From Lepidostoma basale (lineage: Eukaryota > Arthropoda > Insecta > Trichoptera > Lepidostomatidae), in NCBI GenBank assembly GCA_022606425.2, contig JAHDVF020000211.1, positions 2,232,001-2,296,000 on the forward strand: DNA of 64,000 bases, given 5' to 3'. The notes under the pieces are model-generated. The model was given only the letters and a program-made list of their open reading frames with translations. It was not told the origin of the DNA and made no database searches. This document shows positions 1 through 10,294 of this stretch, in pieces. Positions within the stretch are counted from its first letter, which is position 1; each line of letters begins with the position of its first letter. A program made the translations under genes and the position numbers.

Positions 1-300
1 ACTTACCTAATGAAAATAATTGTAAACCAGTGTAATATAATTATTTATAGCGTTTTACAAACAACACTTTTGAATATCACGTTTGTACAGAAAATCATAA
101 ACCGACAGTTGGAAACAGTCGAACGCACATCTAGTACAACGAGAGACATCTAGCAAGAAGTTTGACAACTAGTAACGCGGATCATAGATAAAACCTTAGT
201 ATTATTGCTAGAAGCAAGACATATTTTATTATTTTGTTGTTTTTTATGGCGAAAGATTATTTTGGATCATATATGAGCTAGTATGCGGTAAGGAGTTAAA
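1..300. other. AT-rich flank, no feature recognised
   Basis: I see no coding potential or recognised repeat here. If the minus-strand host gene at 664-1897 continues downstream, this is intron, 3' UTR or intergenic DNA. Confidence 0.5.
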
Positions 301-301
301 T

Positions 302-440
302 TATTAATTAGAATGAAAACATTTGTCCTGACATTTGATAATGCCTTAGACAGGCGAGACATGTCATTCGCATAAAATATAATAAAACTTCTAGAAAACA
401 GACATTTTCATTTGTAATGAATTTTCATTTGTCAATAAAA
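302..440 (+). mobile_element. fold-back family A, one arm
   Basis: This is one arm of a recurring short repeat. It has TTGATAA-like core bases, a stem GCCT/AGGC, GAGAC (GAAAC in other copies), then ATGTC, then ATAAAATATAATAAAACTTC and TAGAAAACAGA, and an AT-rich tail. The same order of blocks recurs near 6.6, 19.6, 33.9, 39.2, 41.7, 44.9, 48.4, 49.1, 55.9 and 58.9 kb, often as an inverted pair. The family encodes no protein. It resembles a non-autonomous element with a decayed hammerhead-like core. Confidence 0.65.
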
Positions 441-466
441 CACTAAGATTTAACTACATTTCTTTA

Positions 467-530
467 GTTATTATATTGCCCTGATGAAGCTTGGTTCCAA
501 GCGAAACTAGTTGGCGTCAATTATAATAAC
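467..530 (+). ncRNA. hammerhead ribozyme-like motif (family D)
   Basis: The CTGATGA core lies at 481-487. Helix II is GCTTGG (489-494) with CCAAGC (497-502) around a TT loop. GAAAC is at 503-507, a minimal helix III/palindrome ACTAGT at 506-511, and the GTT cleavage triplet at 510-512. Helix I can form between 467-480 and 513-530: GCC/GGC, a 3-nt bulge, ATT/AAT, a 1-nt bulge, then an 8-bp stem. One extra A (488) sits between the core and helix II. Hammerheads with very short helix III are known from Penelope-like retroelements. Self-cleavage at this site is inferred, not shown. Confidence 0.65.
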
Positions 531-663
531 CACACTGTGGTTAATACAAAGGGTTTTATTATTTTATAACTTTAAAAATAATATAGAAATATATCCACTG
601 AAGATGGCAGAAAGAGCAGGCTGAACCTTGTCTGGAAGTGAAGCTTGGAGTTTTATTACTTAC

Positions 664-786
664 ATAGCCACCAGCTCGTGTGGATATCTTGATAATGTCT
701 CCGATGGAATTGAATAGGGCGAGTGCACCCTCAACGAGAGCGGCCGATAAGACCTCTGCCTCTTCGTCCTTGGGGTGGACTGACGC
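664..786 (-). CDS. host gene exon (downstream of the pair)
   Basis: On the minus strand a TTTACAG acceptor precedes base 786 and a GTAAGT donor follows base 664. The 123-bp exon is exactly 41 codons and open, and includes the peptide LVEGALALFNSIGDIIKI. Codons are GC-rich compared with the flanks. It joins the exon at 1762-1897 in phase 0 without a frameshift. The helical, leucine-rich sequence would suit an alpha-solenoid (HEAT-like) protein, but I do not recognise the family. Further exons must lie outside the window or be undetected. Confidence 0.75.
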
Positions 787-935
787 CTGTAAATAAAGTA
801 TTTATATATAATTTATTATTTCTATGTATAGTGACTTTGGGCAGAGAACATGTTAGGCGCAACGTGGAAATCGACGGCACACCAATTGAACATGTTTCAA
901 AATTTTACTACTAACATTAGGGACAACAGTGACCT

Positions 936-1390
936 CTACTAGGCCTTTCGCCCTGCGATTCCCCGTGTCATGTTCCTACTCAAGAAGGAACATGACACAG
1001 GAAATAACAGGGCGAAAGGCCTAATCCAATATGAAGAATAGGAACAAGATGATTTTTATTGACACCTCTATAGTTTGTTATTTTAATTACCAACCTACTA
1101 GGCCTTTTGCCCTGTTATTCCCTGGGTTATGTTCCTTCTTGAGAAGGAACATAACGCAGAGAAAAACGGGGTGAAAAGCATAATCCAAGACGAAGAAGAG
1201 GAAGAAGATGATCTATATTGTTTTAACACCTCTATATTTTGTTATTTTAATTTACCAACCTACTAGGCCTTTCGTCCTGTTAATCCCTGGGTCATGTTCC
1301 TTCTTGAGAAGGAACATAACGCAAAGAAAAACGGGGTGAAAAGCATAATCCAAGACGAAGAAGAGGAAGAAGATGATCTATATTGTTTTT
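936..1390. repeat. three-unit tandem array of long hairpins
   Basis: Three units start with CTACTAGGCCTTT at 936, 1095 and 1260 (periods about 159 and 165 bp). Each holds an inverted repeat. In unit 1, TCATGTTCC pairs with GGAACATGA and the stem extends through GGCCTTTCGCCCTG and CAGGGCGAAAGGCC. Units 2 and 3 end in an A/G-rich AAGAAGAGGAAGAAGATGA segment. The array lies inside the host intron. In RNA each unit would fold into a stem of about 35-40 bp with a short loop. Confidence 0.85.
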
Positions 1391-1562
1391 CAGCACATTC
1401 TTCTTAGTGATCTCATTTGATCCAAAATAGCTCGATATTTTAAGATACCAATTTATAGCATTTGAGAGCCCCTTTTCAATTAACAATCCTTTAGTGCAAG
1501 TAATTCAAAAAATTAAATCCTCGATATACACTTTTTTAACAAAGGGTCGTTTGAACAATTTG

Positions 1563-1743
1563 TTTTTCGCTATCATATTGATTCTTATAACATGTTATAA
1601 GTAGCCAATCTATTGCCATTTTATTGTCACGTGAATTCTACACCAGACCAAAGACAGTGTGACAATCACACTGCCTTTGACGGGAATCGAACACGGGACC
1701 TTCGGTGTGGCAGTCATGGCTCTTGGCACTCTGCCACGAAGGT
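1563..1743 (-). mobile_element. tRNA-derived SINE, copy 1
   Basis: Read on the minus strand, the copy starts CTTCGTGGCAGAG and keeps a B-box-like GTTCGATTCCC, followed by GGCAGTGTGATTGTCACACTG, a CACGTGACAATAAAATGGC body and a variable tail. The A box is damaged. Copies 2 and 3 lie at 15756-16012 and 48806-49034. The 5' end is only about 14 bp from the splice donor of the exon at 1762-1897. Confidence 0.8.
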
Positions 1744-1761
1744 CAAGTTTTAAGTTCTCAC

Positions 1762-1897
1762 CTGCGTGGTGGCGCACAGTAGCCAGGCGGCGCTGATGTC
1801 GCACAGGAGGGTGATGCGGGAAGCTGTGAGCGGCTCCAGACACGGCAGAGACAGGGCCGTCTGGCAGATGGCCACCTCGTTCACCAGGTAAGCCACC
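1762..1897 (-). CDS. host gene exon (upstream of the pair)
   Basis: A minus-strand acceptor (CTTGTAG) precedes base 1897 and a CAG/GTGAG donor follows base 1762. The 136-bp exon contributes one base of a split codon (phase 2 upstream border) plus 45 open codons, including VAYLVNEVAICQ and TASRITLLCDISAAW, and ends in phase 0. It is GC-rich and reads into the exon at 664-786. The gene is not identified. The upstream exon was not found in the repeat-filled DNA to the right. Confidence 0.75.
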
Positions 1898-2040
1898 CTA
1901 CAAGTTATTAAAACACTTTGGAACACTCAACATAATGTTTACATATTGATGGCTAAGATTTTTATATTGTAAAACTCCATTAGAAATTATAATGTAAACG
2001 CAATTGTTTTGTCAGAAGATTTTTATATACATACAAAAAT

Positions 2041-5000
2041 ATCTGATTTTGAAAATTTGGTTTGGTTCATGTGGTGCGGTGCTCCTGTAAATTTGGAGAT
2101 ATTTCGTGTATAAGTGAATTGTTTTGGTCAATTTAACTGTTGCCGCACTTTATAATAGTTAATTGTGACACGTAATACGTAATAAATTATATTAGTTTTA
2201 TTGTTTTTATAAAGAATTTTGACAGGTGTAAAAATAAATTTTTCATTTGTTCCAATGACAATTTGAATAATTTCTTTAATATTATTTTTAAGTTCTTGCT
2301 GGTTAAGTGCCTAATAACAGCTAATTTAAAAAACGGTGGATACGTGTTACATAAATGAAATAAACACAAAATTACGGATCGTCCATGTCAACATGTGCAA
2401 CATCGAAAAAAACATTATGTGCTAAATTAAAAAACGGTGGATTCGTGGAACATAAATTAAATAGACAATATGTGCACCGTATAAAAAGAAAATTTTGTGT
2501 TAAATTATTATTATTTTGTTATTTTATTTTATATCATTGTATTTTATCTTGCAGAAAGTGTCGATCTTCCTCTATGGTTTTATAGAGTCCACAGAAAAAG
2601 CAGCTGTTTTCCGTTTTCTCCCTTTTCAACCTGTCAAATAGGATCGCGTGGGTGCCTACCTGTTTGTATGGATTATTTCGACAAATTTTTTTTTTTTTTT
2701 TTTTTCTTTTAAATATTTGACTTAGTGACATTGTGTCATGTGAGACAGTGTCTGTATCCGGATAGCCGTCATCCAACAACTCTGCTCTGCCTGCTTGCAA
2801 GCCATCAAAATGCCATACGGGCTCAACAAAGAACTCTTTGCTGCGCCGGTTTATGTGTTATCCTATTTTTATTTTGAAATTTTAGTGATATTAAGTTAAT
2901 TTTGTAATATATTATATAATGAATAGTGTAATATATTGTAATAGTTTAATTTAGTTTAATATTGTTTAGGATAGTTGATGTGGATTGTAAAATGTAATTA
3001 ATGTTAAGGTAGATTTTAGTGGTTGTGGGAAATGCTTAGAGACGGCGATGAGGTCCGCCACCCATCACGTTGCATTTTCCGCGGGGGCGAACAGAGGAGA
3101 GTGGAGTGCCGCATTGGTACTTGGAATATTAGAGGAGGTATGGAAGGGAAGTTAAGTGAGATGTGCGATGAATTTAATAACAAGTGTTTGGATATTTTGT
3201 GTGTGACTGAATGCATGGTTAAAGAGTGCGGATCTAGAGAGCATGATAATAAGTTCATCTTATGGTCAGGGGTATCACAAGAACAAAGGGGAGGTCAGGG
3301 TGTGGCAGCGATTCTAGCTCCAAGGATGGTAGAATGTATGAAAGGATACGAATGTATAAGTCCTAGACTGATGTGGATCCGCTTCAAAATTGGATTGACA
3401 AGAGTATTACTCATAATTGGGTATGCTCCTGTTAATAGCGAAGATGAAGCTGTGAAAGATGAGTTCTGGGATAGTGTAAACGAGATAGCAGCGAGTAAGA
3501 ACGTGAACGAAAGAATTATTTTAGCAGGAGATTTGAATGGATGGGTAGGAATCCAAAGGACTGGTTATGAAGAATGTCTCGGTAAGTATGGTGATAGTAG
3601 GACGAACGATAATGGAAGGAGAGTGCTTGGTGTATGCCTGGAGTGGAGCCTCTTTGTGTCAAACACGATGTTTGATCATAAGAGGATCCATCAGTATACA
3701 TGGGAGAGAGGGAATGAAAGGACGACTATCGATTACGTCATCGTTGACTCTAGATTACGGACGGACACTGTAGATACCAGAGTGTTCAGAGGGGCCGAAC
3801 TCACAAAGATAAACCTGTTCCGAGGTTGGCGCACCAAGAAGAACAAAACAGTGACCGCCCCGTCTAGAGTTAAAATAGAAAAACTCCAAATCGATGACGT
3901 AAAAGAGAGTTATATGACGAAAGTGAATGAGAGGCTGAGTGGTCGAGAATCTGAATTTATAAGTATAGACGAGATCTGGAACAAATTGAAAGAAAGTCTA
4001 TGTGAAACAGCGAAAGAGGTATGTGGTACATGTGTGCAAGGAAGAAGGAATGGAGATGCTTGGTGGGATGACTGTGTAAAAATTCTGGTCAAAGAAAAGA
4101 AGGATGCATGGTTAAATATGATATCTGTGGATAAAAGAGATTGCGAGAAATATAAAAGAGCAAAAGAAGCATACAAAGTTTGTAAGATGAATGTCAAGTT
4201 GAAAGTGAGAGAGAAAAAGGATAAACTGAAGGAGGAAGACGGTCTCAAGATGACGAGTCACTTTCAGAGCAACATAAAAATGTTCTGGAAGGAAGTCAAA
4301 AAGGCCCGGAATCCTCCCGAAAATGGTTGTGCGAAAGCAATTTTGAGTTGTGAGGGAAGAATGATTACTGATTTTGACAGTATACAAGGAAGATGGATGG
4401 AATACTTTAAAGATGTATATGGCAGTGAAATGACTGAGAGTTCAATGAGAAGGAGCGTTACAAATGTGAGTTGTACGAATAGCGAAAGAGATATGACAGA
4501 AATAAGTTTGAACGAAATAGTAAAATCTGTAAGCTGTATGAAAGGTGGAAAAGCTGTTGGTTATGATTGTGTCGCTTTGGAGTTTATTAAAAACGGTGGG
4601 CCAGTTGTTGCAGCGTGGTTATACAGACTCTTTTACCAGTGTTTAGAGGAAGGATATACGCCGCTCGACTGGAGGAGGGCTGTTATCATGCCTCTATATA
4701 AGAGAAAGGGGTCTCGTATGGACTGCGGAAATCACCGGGCAATAAGTCTGTTAAGCGCCGTTGGTAAACTCTACGGCCGAATTTTAATAGAAAGAGTAAA
4801 AAAGACGACGACTGAAAGAGTAAGGGATGTTCAAGGCGCTTTTATGACCGGAAGAGGATGTATGGATCAGATTTTTGCACTTCGAACGCTTGCGGAGAAG
4901 TTTATGGCCAAAAACCGTAAGCTTTTCTGTGCGTTTGTCGATTTGCAAAAAGCCTATGATCGAGTGAACAGAGATAAACTGTGGTCAATCTTGTCCGAAT

Positions 5001-6070
5001 ACGGAGTGAGCACAAAACTGATACGGGCGGTTGCTTCTCTCTACGAAGGTAGCACTGCCAGTGTTAGGGTAAATGGAGACATCACGCCTTGGTTTGATAT
5101 CACGAAGGGTGTTAAGCAGGGCTGCGTGATGTCTCCATGGTTGTTCAATCTGTATATGGACAAGTGTATGAAAGAACTTAAAGGTATAAATGCTGGTGCT
5201 AAGATGAGTGATCTGTCTGTAAACTGTCTGCTTTACGCGGACGATGCCGTTCTCGTTGCGGATAGTGCGGACGAATTACAAGTCTTGGTGTCGAGAATGA
5301 ATGAGGTATGCAAGTCAAATGATTTAATGATGAATGTCGGAAAGTCAAAGGTGATGGTTTTCGAAAGGGAAGAGCAAATGACAGTTTGTAATATAAGTGT
5401 GAACGAAGAGAACTTGGAACAGGTGAGGGAATTTGTGTATTTAGGTAGTATGTTCACAGCAGATGCCCGAACGGATAGTGACGTCGAAAGAAGGGTTGGT
5501 GCGGGTAACAAAGTGAATGGAGCTTTAAAAATAGTTATTGGAAACAAGAATTTATCAATGAAAGCGAAAACGGCCGTTCACAATGGAGTTCTGGTCCCAA
5601 CCTTAATGTATGGAAGCGAAGCATGGAACTGGCAAAAGAAGGATGAGAGTAGAATAAATGCGGTAGAGATGAGGTCCCTAAGACGTATGTGTGGTAGAAC
5701 GATATACGACAGAATCTCAAATGCTGATATAAGAAAGGAATGTAGAGCGGAAGAAGGTATTATGAACAAAATTATGAAAGGATCGCTGCGTTGGTTCGGA
5801 CATATGGAACGCATGGATGGAGAAAGAATGGTTAAGAAAGTATACGTTAATGATGTAAATGGGGTACGAAGTCGAGGCAGACTGAGGAAAACATGGCATG
5901 ACCAAATTAATCAAATTTTAAAGGTTGGTCATGTTAGAAGTCGGAGGAATCGACGTGCGTGTATGACTCGTTGTATGAATGTGGAGGAAGCTAGAGTGGT
6001 TTGCCAGGATAGAGTAGTGTGGCGGTCCATTCTCTCTGCCTACCCCTGCGGGGAAACGGCGTGATGGTTT
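2041..6070 (+). mobile_element. RTE-clade non-LTR retrotransposon, near full length
   Basis: The element has a 5' UTR of about 1 kb, one EN-RT ORF and a very short 3' UTR directly followed by (TA)n, a typical RTE layout. The 5' UTR (2041-2480) matches, in reverse, the 5' part of the deletion derivative at 6828-7620, including GTTGCCGCACTTTATAATAG and two sub-repeats with AAGTGCCTAAT and ACGGTGGATACGTG. The segment at about 2560-2950 is not clearly shared and may be an insertion. I could not define a target duplication. Confidence 0.75.
3023..6064 (+). CDS. RTE endonuclease-reverse transcriptase
   Basis: A 1013-aa protein. Residues about 25-260 form an exonuclease-endonuclease-phosphatase-type endonuclease (GTWNIRGG near the N terminus, GDLNGWVG near 168). 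Residues about 500-800 form the reverse transcriptase, with DLQKAYDR near 640, GVKQGC near 696 and YADD near 737. A C-terminal region with WFGHMERM and [11 protein letters not shown] follows. It would nick target DNA and copy its own RNA in place. Odd feature: after RVFRGAEL (about 257) the expected (S/T)DH catalytic stretch, still seen as ETDHFL in the 18.5-kb copy, is missing, so the endonuclease is probably dead although the ORF is open. The start is the first in-frame ATG; translation could begin downstream. Confidence 0.9.
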   Translation: MWEMLRDGDEVRHPSRCIFRGGEQRRVECRIGTWNIRGGMEGKLSEMCDEFNNKCLDILCVTECMVKECGSREHDNKFILWSGVSQEQRGGQGVAAILAPRMVECMKGYECISPRLMWIRFKIGLTRVLLIIGYAPVNSEDEAVKDEFWDSVNEIAASKNVNERIILAGDLNGWVGIQRTGYEECLGKYGDSRTNDNGRRVLGVCLEWSLFVSNTMFDHKRIHQYTWERGNERTTIDYVIVDSRLRTDTVDTRVFRGAELTKINLFRGWRTKKNKTVTAPSRVKIEKLQIDDVKESYMTKVNERLSGRESEFISIDEIWNKLKESLCETAKEVCGTCVQGRRNGDAWWDDCVKILVKEKKDAWLNMISVDKRDCEKYKRAKEAYKVCKMNVKLKVREKKDKLKEEDGLKMTSHFQSNIKMFWKEVKKARNPPENGCAKAILSCEGRMITDFDSIQGRWMEYFKDVYGSEMTESSMRRSVTNVSCTNSERDMTEISLNEIVKSVSCMKGGKAVGYDCVALEFIKNGGPVVAAWLYRLFYQCLEEGYTPLDWRRAVIMPLYKRKGSRMDCGNHRAISLLSAVGKLYGRILIERVKKTTTERVRDVQGAFMTGRGCMDQIFALRTLAEKFMAKNRKLFCAFVDLQKAYDRVNRDKLWSILSEYGVSTKLIRAVASLYEGSTASVRVNGDITPWFDITKGVKQGCVMSPWLFNLYMDKCMKELKGINAGAKMSDLSVNCLLYADDAVLVADSADELQVLVSRMNEVCKSNDLMMNVGKSKVMVFEREEQMTVCNISVNEENLEQVREFVYLGSMFTADARTDSDVERRVGAGNKVNGALKIVIGNKNLSMKAKTAVHNGVLVPTLMYGSEAWNWQKKDESRINAVEMRSLRRMCGRTIYDRISNADIRKECRAEEGIMNKIMKGSLRWFGHMERMDGERMVKKVYVNDVNGVRSRGRLRKTWHDQINQILKVGHVRSRRNRRACMTRCMNVEEARVVCQDRVVWRSILSAYPCGETA

Positions 6071-6087
6071 GTTTTTTTGTTTTATAT

Positions 6088-6120
6088 ATATATATATATA
6101 TAGAGCATATATATATAGCA

Positions 6121-6166
<46 letters not shown>

Positions 6167-6312
6167 TATTATATATATATATATATTTATACATATATAT
6201 ATACATATATATATTACATATATACATACATATTACATACATATTACATACATACAGCTGGCTGGCTACATACATATGGCTGGTTATTGCCATGTTGCTA
6301 TGTTGCTGGCTG

Positions 6313-6346
<34 letters not shown>

Positions 6347-6415
6347 GCGCATACATATATATATGACATATTACATATATATATATATACATATATATAC
6401 ATATATCCATAAACC
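6088..6415. repeat. TA-rich compound microsatellite
   Basis: Runs of (TA)n and (CATA)n, with a short GGCTGGCTACATACATATGG interruption, follow the RTE stop codon directly. The ORFs that cross it are repeat artefacts. It is probably the expanded simple-repeat tail of the RTE element. Confidence 0.9.
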
Positions 6416-6436
6416 TTATTAAATGAGAGGTTATTA

Positions 6437-6541
6437 TGTCTCAAAGGAAGATCTACATACAACACTTCATATGAGGCATAAGTCAAATAATTAAATTTAT
6501 TTGACTAATACCTCATATGCAGTGGAGACATTCCTTAGAGA
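6437..6541. repeat. imperfect palindrome with GTCTC ends
   Basis: The outer arms are GTCTCAAAGGAA and TTCCTTAGAGAC. The inner arms are CATATGAGG..AGTCAAATA and TATTTGACT..CCTCATATG around an AT-rich centre. It is about 105 bp with no ORF. It may be a small fold-back element; its class is unknown. Confidence 0.6.
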
Positions 6542-6555
6542 CAAATTATGTAAAC

Positions 6556-6827
6556 GTAAATGAATGATAATTCAAATGAAAAGGTCTGTTTTCTAGAAGT
6601 ACGAGTATTATTATATTTTATGGGAATGAAATGTTTCTCTTGTATAATAAGACATTATCGAATGTTGTTTATACAAAATGTTTTATAAATGACATTTAAC
6701 ATTGAGGCGAAACATGTCACTCATATAACATATAAAAAAACTTCTAGAAAACAAACGTTTTCATTCGTATCAATTACTTAATATGAAGTTTTACATCTTT
6801 GTTCAAGAAACCAACTAATCAAATAAC
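6556..6827. mobile_element. fold-back family A, both arms
   Basis: The left arm reads TCTGTTTTCTAGAAG...ATGGGAATGAAATGTTTC. The right arm is the inverse, GCGAAACATGTCACTCATA...AACTTCTAGAAAACA, and ends in the family tail TTAATATGAAGTTTTACATC. This is the same inverted-dimer plan as at 44870-45075. Confidence 0.7.
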
Positions 6828-7620
6828 TAACCATCACGCCATCTCCCCGAAGGGTAGGCAGAAAGAATGGACTGCCACACTTTGACCGATGCGGAACTCC
6901 ATCCTTCGCTTTTCGTCATCACCCCGCGTCTCACATCGGTTGCGAAGCTCATCGCCACCAATCGGCATCTGCCGCGCACATTTCGATCGTCCAACGTCCA
7001 CCTAATTAATCTAAAACAAATAAAATATTATACAAACAAATAAAATAAATAAAATTACAAAATAAAAATAATATATAACAAGTAACGTTCTTTTAGATGG
7101 TGCAAATGTTATCAGCTGGACGATTAGTACATTTGTGTATTTAATTTATATTTCACGTTTCCACTGTTCTTTTAAACAACTGTAATTAAGCACGCACTTA
7201 AAAATCTAACTCTAGCAAGAACTTCAAAATGTTATAAAGTTATGAATTTTGAATTTAATATAACATAATTTATTACTCCACGTATCCATCGTTTTTTTTA
7301 AAATTCACTGTAATTAGGCACTTGTAACAATCCAACACCAGCAAGAACTTAATCATATATAGAAAAAATTATTGTTATTGGAACATGTGAAAAATTAATT
7401 TTAACACCTGTCAAAAATGTTATATCAACGAAAAAACGTATATAAATTAAACATCAAAACAGTACAAACGTGTTACGTGTCACAATTAACTATTATAAAG
7501 TGCGGCAACAATCAAATTGACCAAAATAATTCCCTTATACACGAAATAACTCAAAATTTACGGGATAATGAACCAAACATAAATTTCAAAAACAGAACAG
7601 TTGTCAAGAAACAATAAATC
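6828..7620 (-). mobile_element. internally deleted RTE derivative with 5' UTR
   Basis: The minus strand reads: 5' UTR shared with 2041-2480, the start of the RTE ORF (GGTGGCGATGAG...), then after GCATCGGT an abrupt switch to the last ~60 bp of the RTE (GTGGCAGTCCATTCTTTCTGCC), ending at TGATGGTTAGTT. About 2.9 kb of coding sequence is missing. The same junction occurs near 15420, 18080, 49625 and 55710. Confidence 0.8.
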
Positions 7621-7679
7621 TGGTAAAGTGTTATATATTTATATGGGCGAAATTAACACGACGATTGCTGAGTATGCGC

Positions 7680-7725
7680 TAGGCGCGTACTACCGATTTT
7701 TCGTTAAGTGCTCAATACGCGCCTA
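7680..7725. repeat. GC-rich 10-bp inverted repeat
   Basis: TAGGCGCGTA (7680-7689) and TACGCGCCTA (7716-7725) are perfect inverted repeats around a 26-nt loop. The GC content stands out in AT-rich DNA. No function can be assigned. Confidence 0.7.
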
Positions 7726-7754
7726 GTACTACGTGATCTTTGTGAATGTATATG

Positions 7755-7938
7755 TATGTATGTTGGAGACCGTGGACGGCAAAGAGAAGTTCAGGGCGAC
7801 CGCAACTATGGTGGAAGGATAATCTGAACAGACACGTCGGAATAACCTGGATGCAGTCTGACAAAGTGACATGGAAGCAAATGGAGGAGGCCTTTGTCCA
7901 GGAGTGGACGGGAATAGGCTGAGGAAGAAGAAGAAGAA
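7755..7938 (+). pseudogene. LINE 3' end (RTE-like C terminus)
   Basis: An open fragment reads RPWTAKRSSGRPQLWW...WKQMEEAFVQEWTGIG, a typical C-terminal tail of insect RTE-like RTs, and ends in a (GAA)n tail at about 7922-7940. It is a 5'-truncated copy of a family different from the 3-kb RTE. Confidence 0.65.
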
Positions 7939-8005
7939 GACATGTATGTATCGCCTTACGAAGGCATTATCAAACGTTTACTAATGTCTTATCAAATATA
8001 ATAAG
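7939..8005 (-). mobile_element. fold-back family A fragment
   Basis: On the minus strand TTTGATAATGCCTT..AAGGCGATACAT keeps the helix II-like stem GCCTT/AAGGC with a changed loop. The flanks are decayed. Confidence 0.45.
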
Positions 8006-8017
8006 ATAGATACTAAC

Positions 8018-8183
8018 TAACTAAGCACCACGCCCGTTTCCATGGAGGTGTTGGCAGATAGGATGGACCGCGATACTGCTCTGTCACGACAACCCTTCCA
8101 TTACATTTATACATCGTAACATGTACTCTCGTAGATTTTTTCGACTTTGCATATGGCGGCCTTTTACTATTTGATAAATTTGG
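8018..8183 (-). mobile_element. RTE 3' fragment
   Basis: The copy begins with an inverted (GTTA) tail and AAGCACCACGCC, then carries RTE 3' coding sequence on the minus strand up to about WHDQINQ. It is 5'-truncated and decayed, and lies head-on to the plus-strand fragment at 8205-8397. Confidence 0.7.
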
Positions 8184-8204
8184 TATTGTCATAGATAGAT
8201 TATA

Positions 8205-8397
8205 TATACATTATTTGTTAACGATGTAAATGGAACCAGAAATAAAGGAAGACCGAGGAAAACGTGGCACGATCAAATAAATCAAATATTGAATGTCGGC
8301 CATGTGAGGAGTCAGAGAAATCGACACGCGTGCATGACGCGATGTATGAATGTTGAGAAAGAGAGAGAAATATGTCATATGGTTAGTTAATTAGTTT
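8205..8397 (+). mobile_element. RTE 3' fragment
   Basis: Matches the RTE C terminus ([14 protein letters not shown] region) through the GATGTATGAATGTTGAG segment and ends ATGGTTAGTTAATTAG. A 3'-terminal stretch of about 60 bp is missing. Confidence 0.75.
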
Positions 8398-8514
8398 TAG
8401 CCATAGATAGATAATAATGGCATTATCAAATTTTTATAATAAAACAAAAAAAAATTAAAAACTTTTAGAAAACAGATATTTTTATTGGAATTAATTATTT
8501 GAAAGAAGAAGAAA

Positions 8515-9008
8515 ATGAAAATGATAAAAACTGTCGTTCACAATGGAGTTTTGGTCCCAACCCTTATGTTTGGAAGCGAATCATGGAACTGGCAGAAGAA
8601 GGATGAGAGCAGAATAAATGCGGTATAGATGAGGTCCCTAAGACGTATGTATGTGTGTTAGAAAGATGTACGACAGAATCTCAAATGCTGATATTAGAAA
8701 GGAATGTAGAGCAAAATAAGGTATTATGAAAAAAAATAAGAAAGGATCGCTGCGTTGGTTAGGACATATGGAGCGCATGGATGAAGAAAGAATGGTTAAA
8801 AAGCAAATGGAGTTCGGAGCCGAGGTAGACCGAGGAAAACATGGCTTGGTTTAAAGGTTGGTCATGTAAGAACCCGGAAGAATGGACGTACGTGTATGAC
8901 TTGCTTATGAATGTGGAGGAAGGTAGAGATGTATGTCAGGATAGAGTAATGTGGCGGTCCATTCTCTCTGCCTACCCCTGCGGAGAAACGGCGTGATGGT
9001 TTGATGTA
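8515..9008 (+). mobile_element. RTE 3' fragment
   Basis: Starts at [24 protein letters not shown] sequence and runs to GGCGTGATGGTTTGATG. Internal stops and a short deletion disrupt the frame. Its end (ATGGTTTG) matches the 3-kb copy rather than the ATGGTTAGTT subfamily. Confidence 0.8.
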
Positions 9009-9009
9009 G

Positions 9010-9480
9010 TATTATTTTTTTATTATGGAATTTTACATAATTGTTTAAGAAAAATGCTATATTTGTATTTAGAGTTGATTACTGATATCGGAATTTTCTT
9101 ATTCTAATAAATCAGTTGTGACTCGTAGGAGTGCTATACCTCAGATAAGAAAATTGATTTGAAGAGTAGAGTGGATGGGAATGATTATACAAACACTTCT
9201 TTGGAATACCACACTAAACAAACCGAATTCGAACTGGGGGAAAATAGTGCTGGTTCATGATATTGGCATATTGGATCACTGTAGATCGAAGTAGCTTTAT
9301 TCCAGAAGTTTCGGTAATGAATGAACAATACTTGTACCAAAATAGAATTTATATAAAATTGCACATTTATTTATTTAATAAAAAATAAATTGTTATCACT
9401 GGAATTCAATTGAAAAAACTGAGGAATTGAAAACGCAACGTTGTTTATATTCCGATTTCATTAAAACATATCTTTATACT
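9010..9480. other. AT-rich stretch, no feature recognised
   Basis: No coding signal, inverted repeat or recognised element. ACTCGTAGGAGTG at about 9122 recurs near 38842. Confidence 0.4.
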
Positions 9481-9483
9481 AAC

Positions 9484-9570
9484 TAAAAACTAACTAACTT
9501 ATCATCACGCCGTCTCTCCGAAAGGATAGGCAGAAAAAATGGACTGCCACGCTTTGACCGGCCATTATTA
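9484..9570 (-). mobile_element. RTE 3' end, probable deletion derivative
   Basis: Tail (GTTA)n, then the terminal ~60 bp of the RTE and GCTTTGACCGG, matching the diagnostic junction of the internally deleted derivative, where the copy stops. Confidence 0.65.
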
Positions 9571-9894
9571 ATCAGACTTCATTTGTATTTTTCTAAAAGG
9601 TTAAATAAAATATTTTCTCTAAGTGAAATGATAAAAAATAAATAAAATTAATATCATAACCTTTGCTACATAAATTTTAAATCCTTTATACTGTACGAGT
9701 ATAAATATTAAACAGGACATGTTTCGGAGGTGACCTAAAAAATACAATATACAATATAACTACTTGTTGTATGTTTATTTATTTATTAAATTCCTACAAT
9801 TTTTGATTTGAGAAGAAAATTTTGTTTAAAGTGAAAACGTTAATTTTAGTTTAAAAGATGTGATGGTTTGTTATATTTGAATATTTTTATATTA

Positions 9895-10294
9895 ATATTT
9901 AAAATCCACCTCGCCGTTTCCCCGAAATGGTAGGCAGAAAGAATGGATCGCCTCACCGTTTTTTTTACAATATTCCTTAATGACTATTATTTTTTGCATT
10001 GATCCACACATCGTGTCATGCACGCACGTAAATTTTTTCGACTCCTCACGTGGCCGACATTCAATATTTGATTTATTTAATCGTACCATGTTTTTCTCGG
10101 TCTTCCTCATTTTCTAGTTGCGTTGACGTCGTGAACATTTGTTTTATTTACCATTCTTTCCATATGTCCCAACTATCCAAATGATCATTTAAAAAGTTTG
10201 TTCATAACACTAACAATCGCATTACATTGCCTTATTATATTTTCATTTGACAATTAATAACGATTACAAAGATTTTCCACACATTCGTCTAAGA
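9895..10294 (-). mobile_element. RTE 3' fragment, split by a hAT element
   Basis: Minus-strand RTE 3' sequence runs from the CGCCGTTTCCCCG end to the GTCTAAGA target at 10287-10294. It continues at 11350-11480 beyond the inserted element. Confidence 0.75.

Noticed and set aside
936..1390. CRISPR-like array
   Set aside because: Only three long hairpin units with no unique spacers, in a eukaryotic intron.
3910..5914. Minus-strand ORFs of 60-112 aa within the RTE gene
   Set aside because: They are shadows of the intact plus-strand RT frame.
5918..6422. Tyr/Ile-rich ORFs on both strands
   Set aside because: They translate the (TA)n/(CATA)n microsatellite and have no protein character.
9892..10110. 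72-aa minus-strand ORF
   Set aside because: Frameshifted RTE 3' sequence, annotated as a mobile-element fragment instead.
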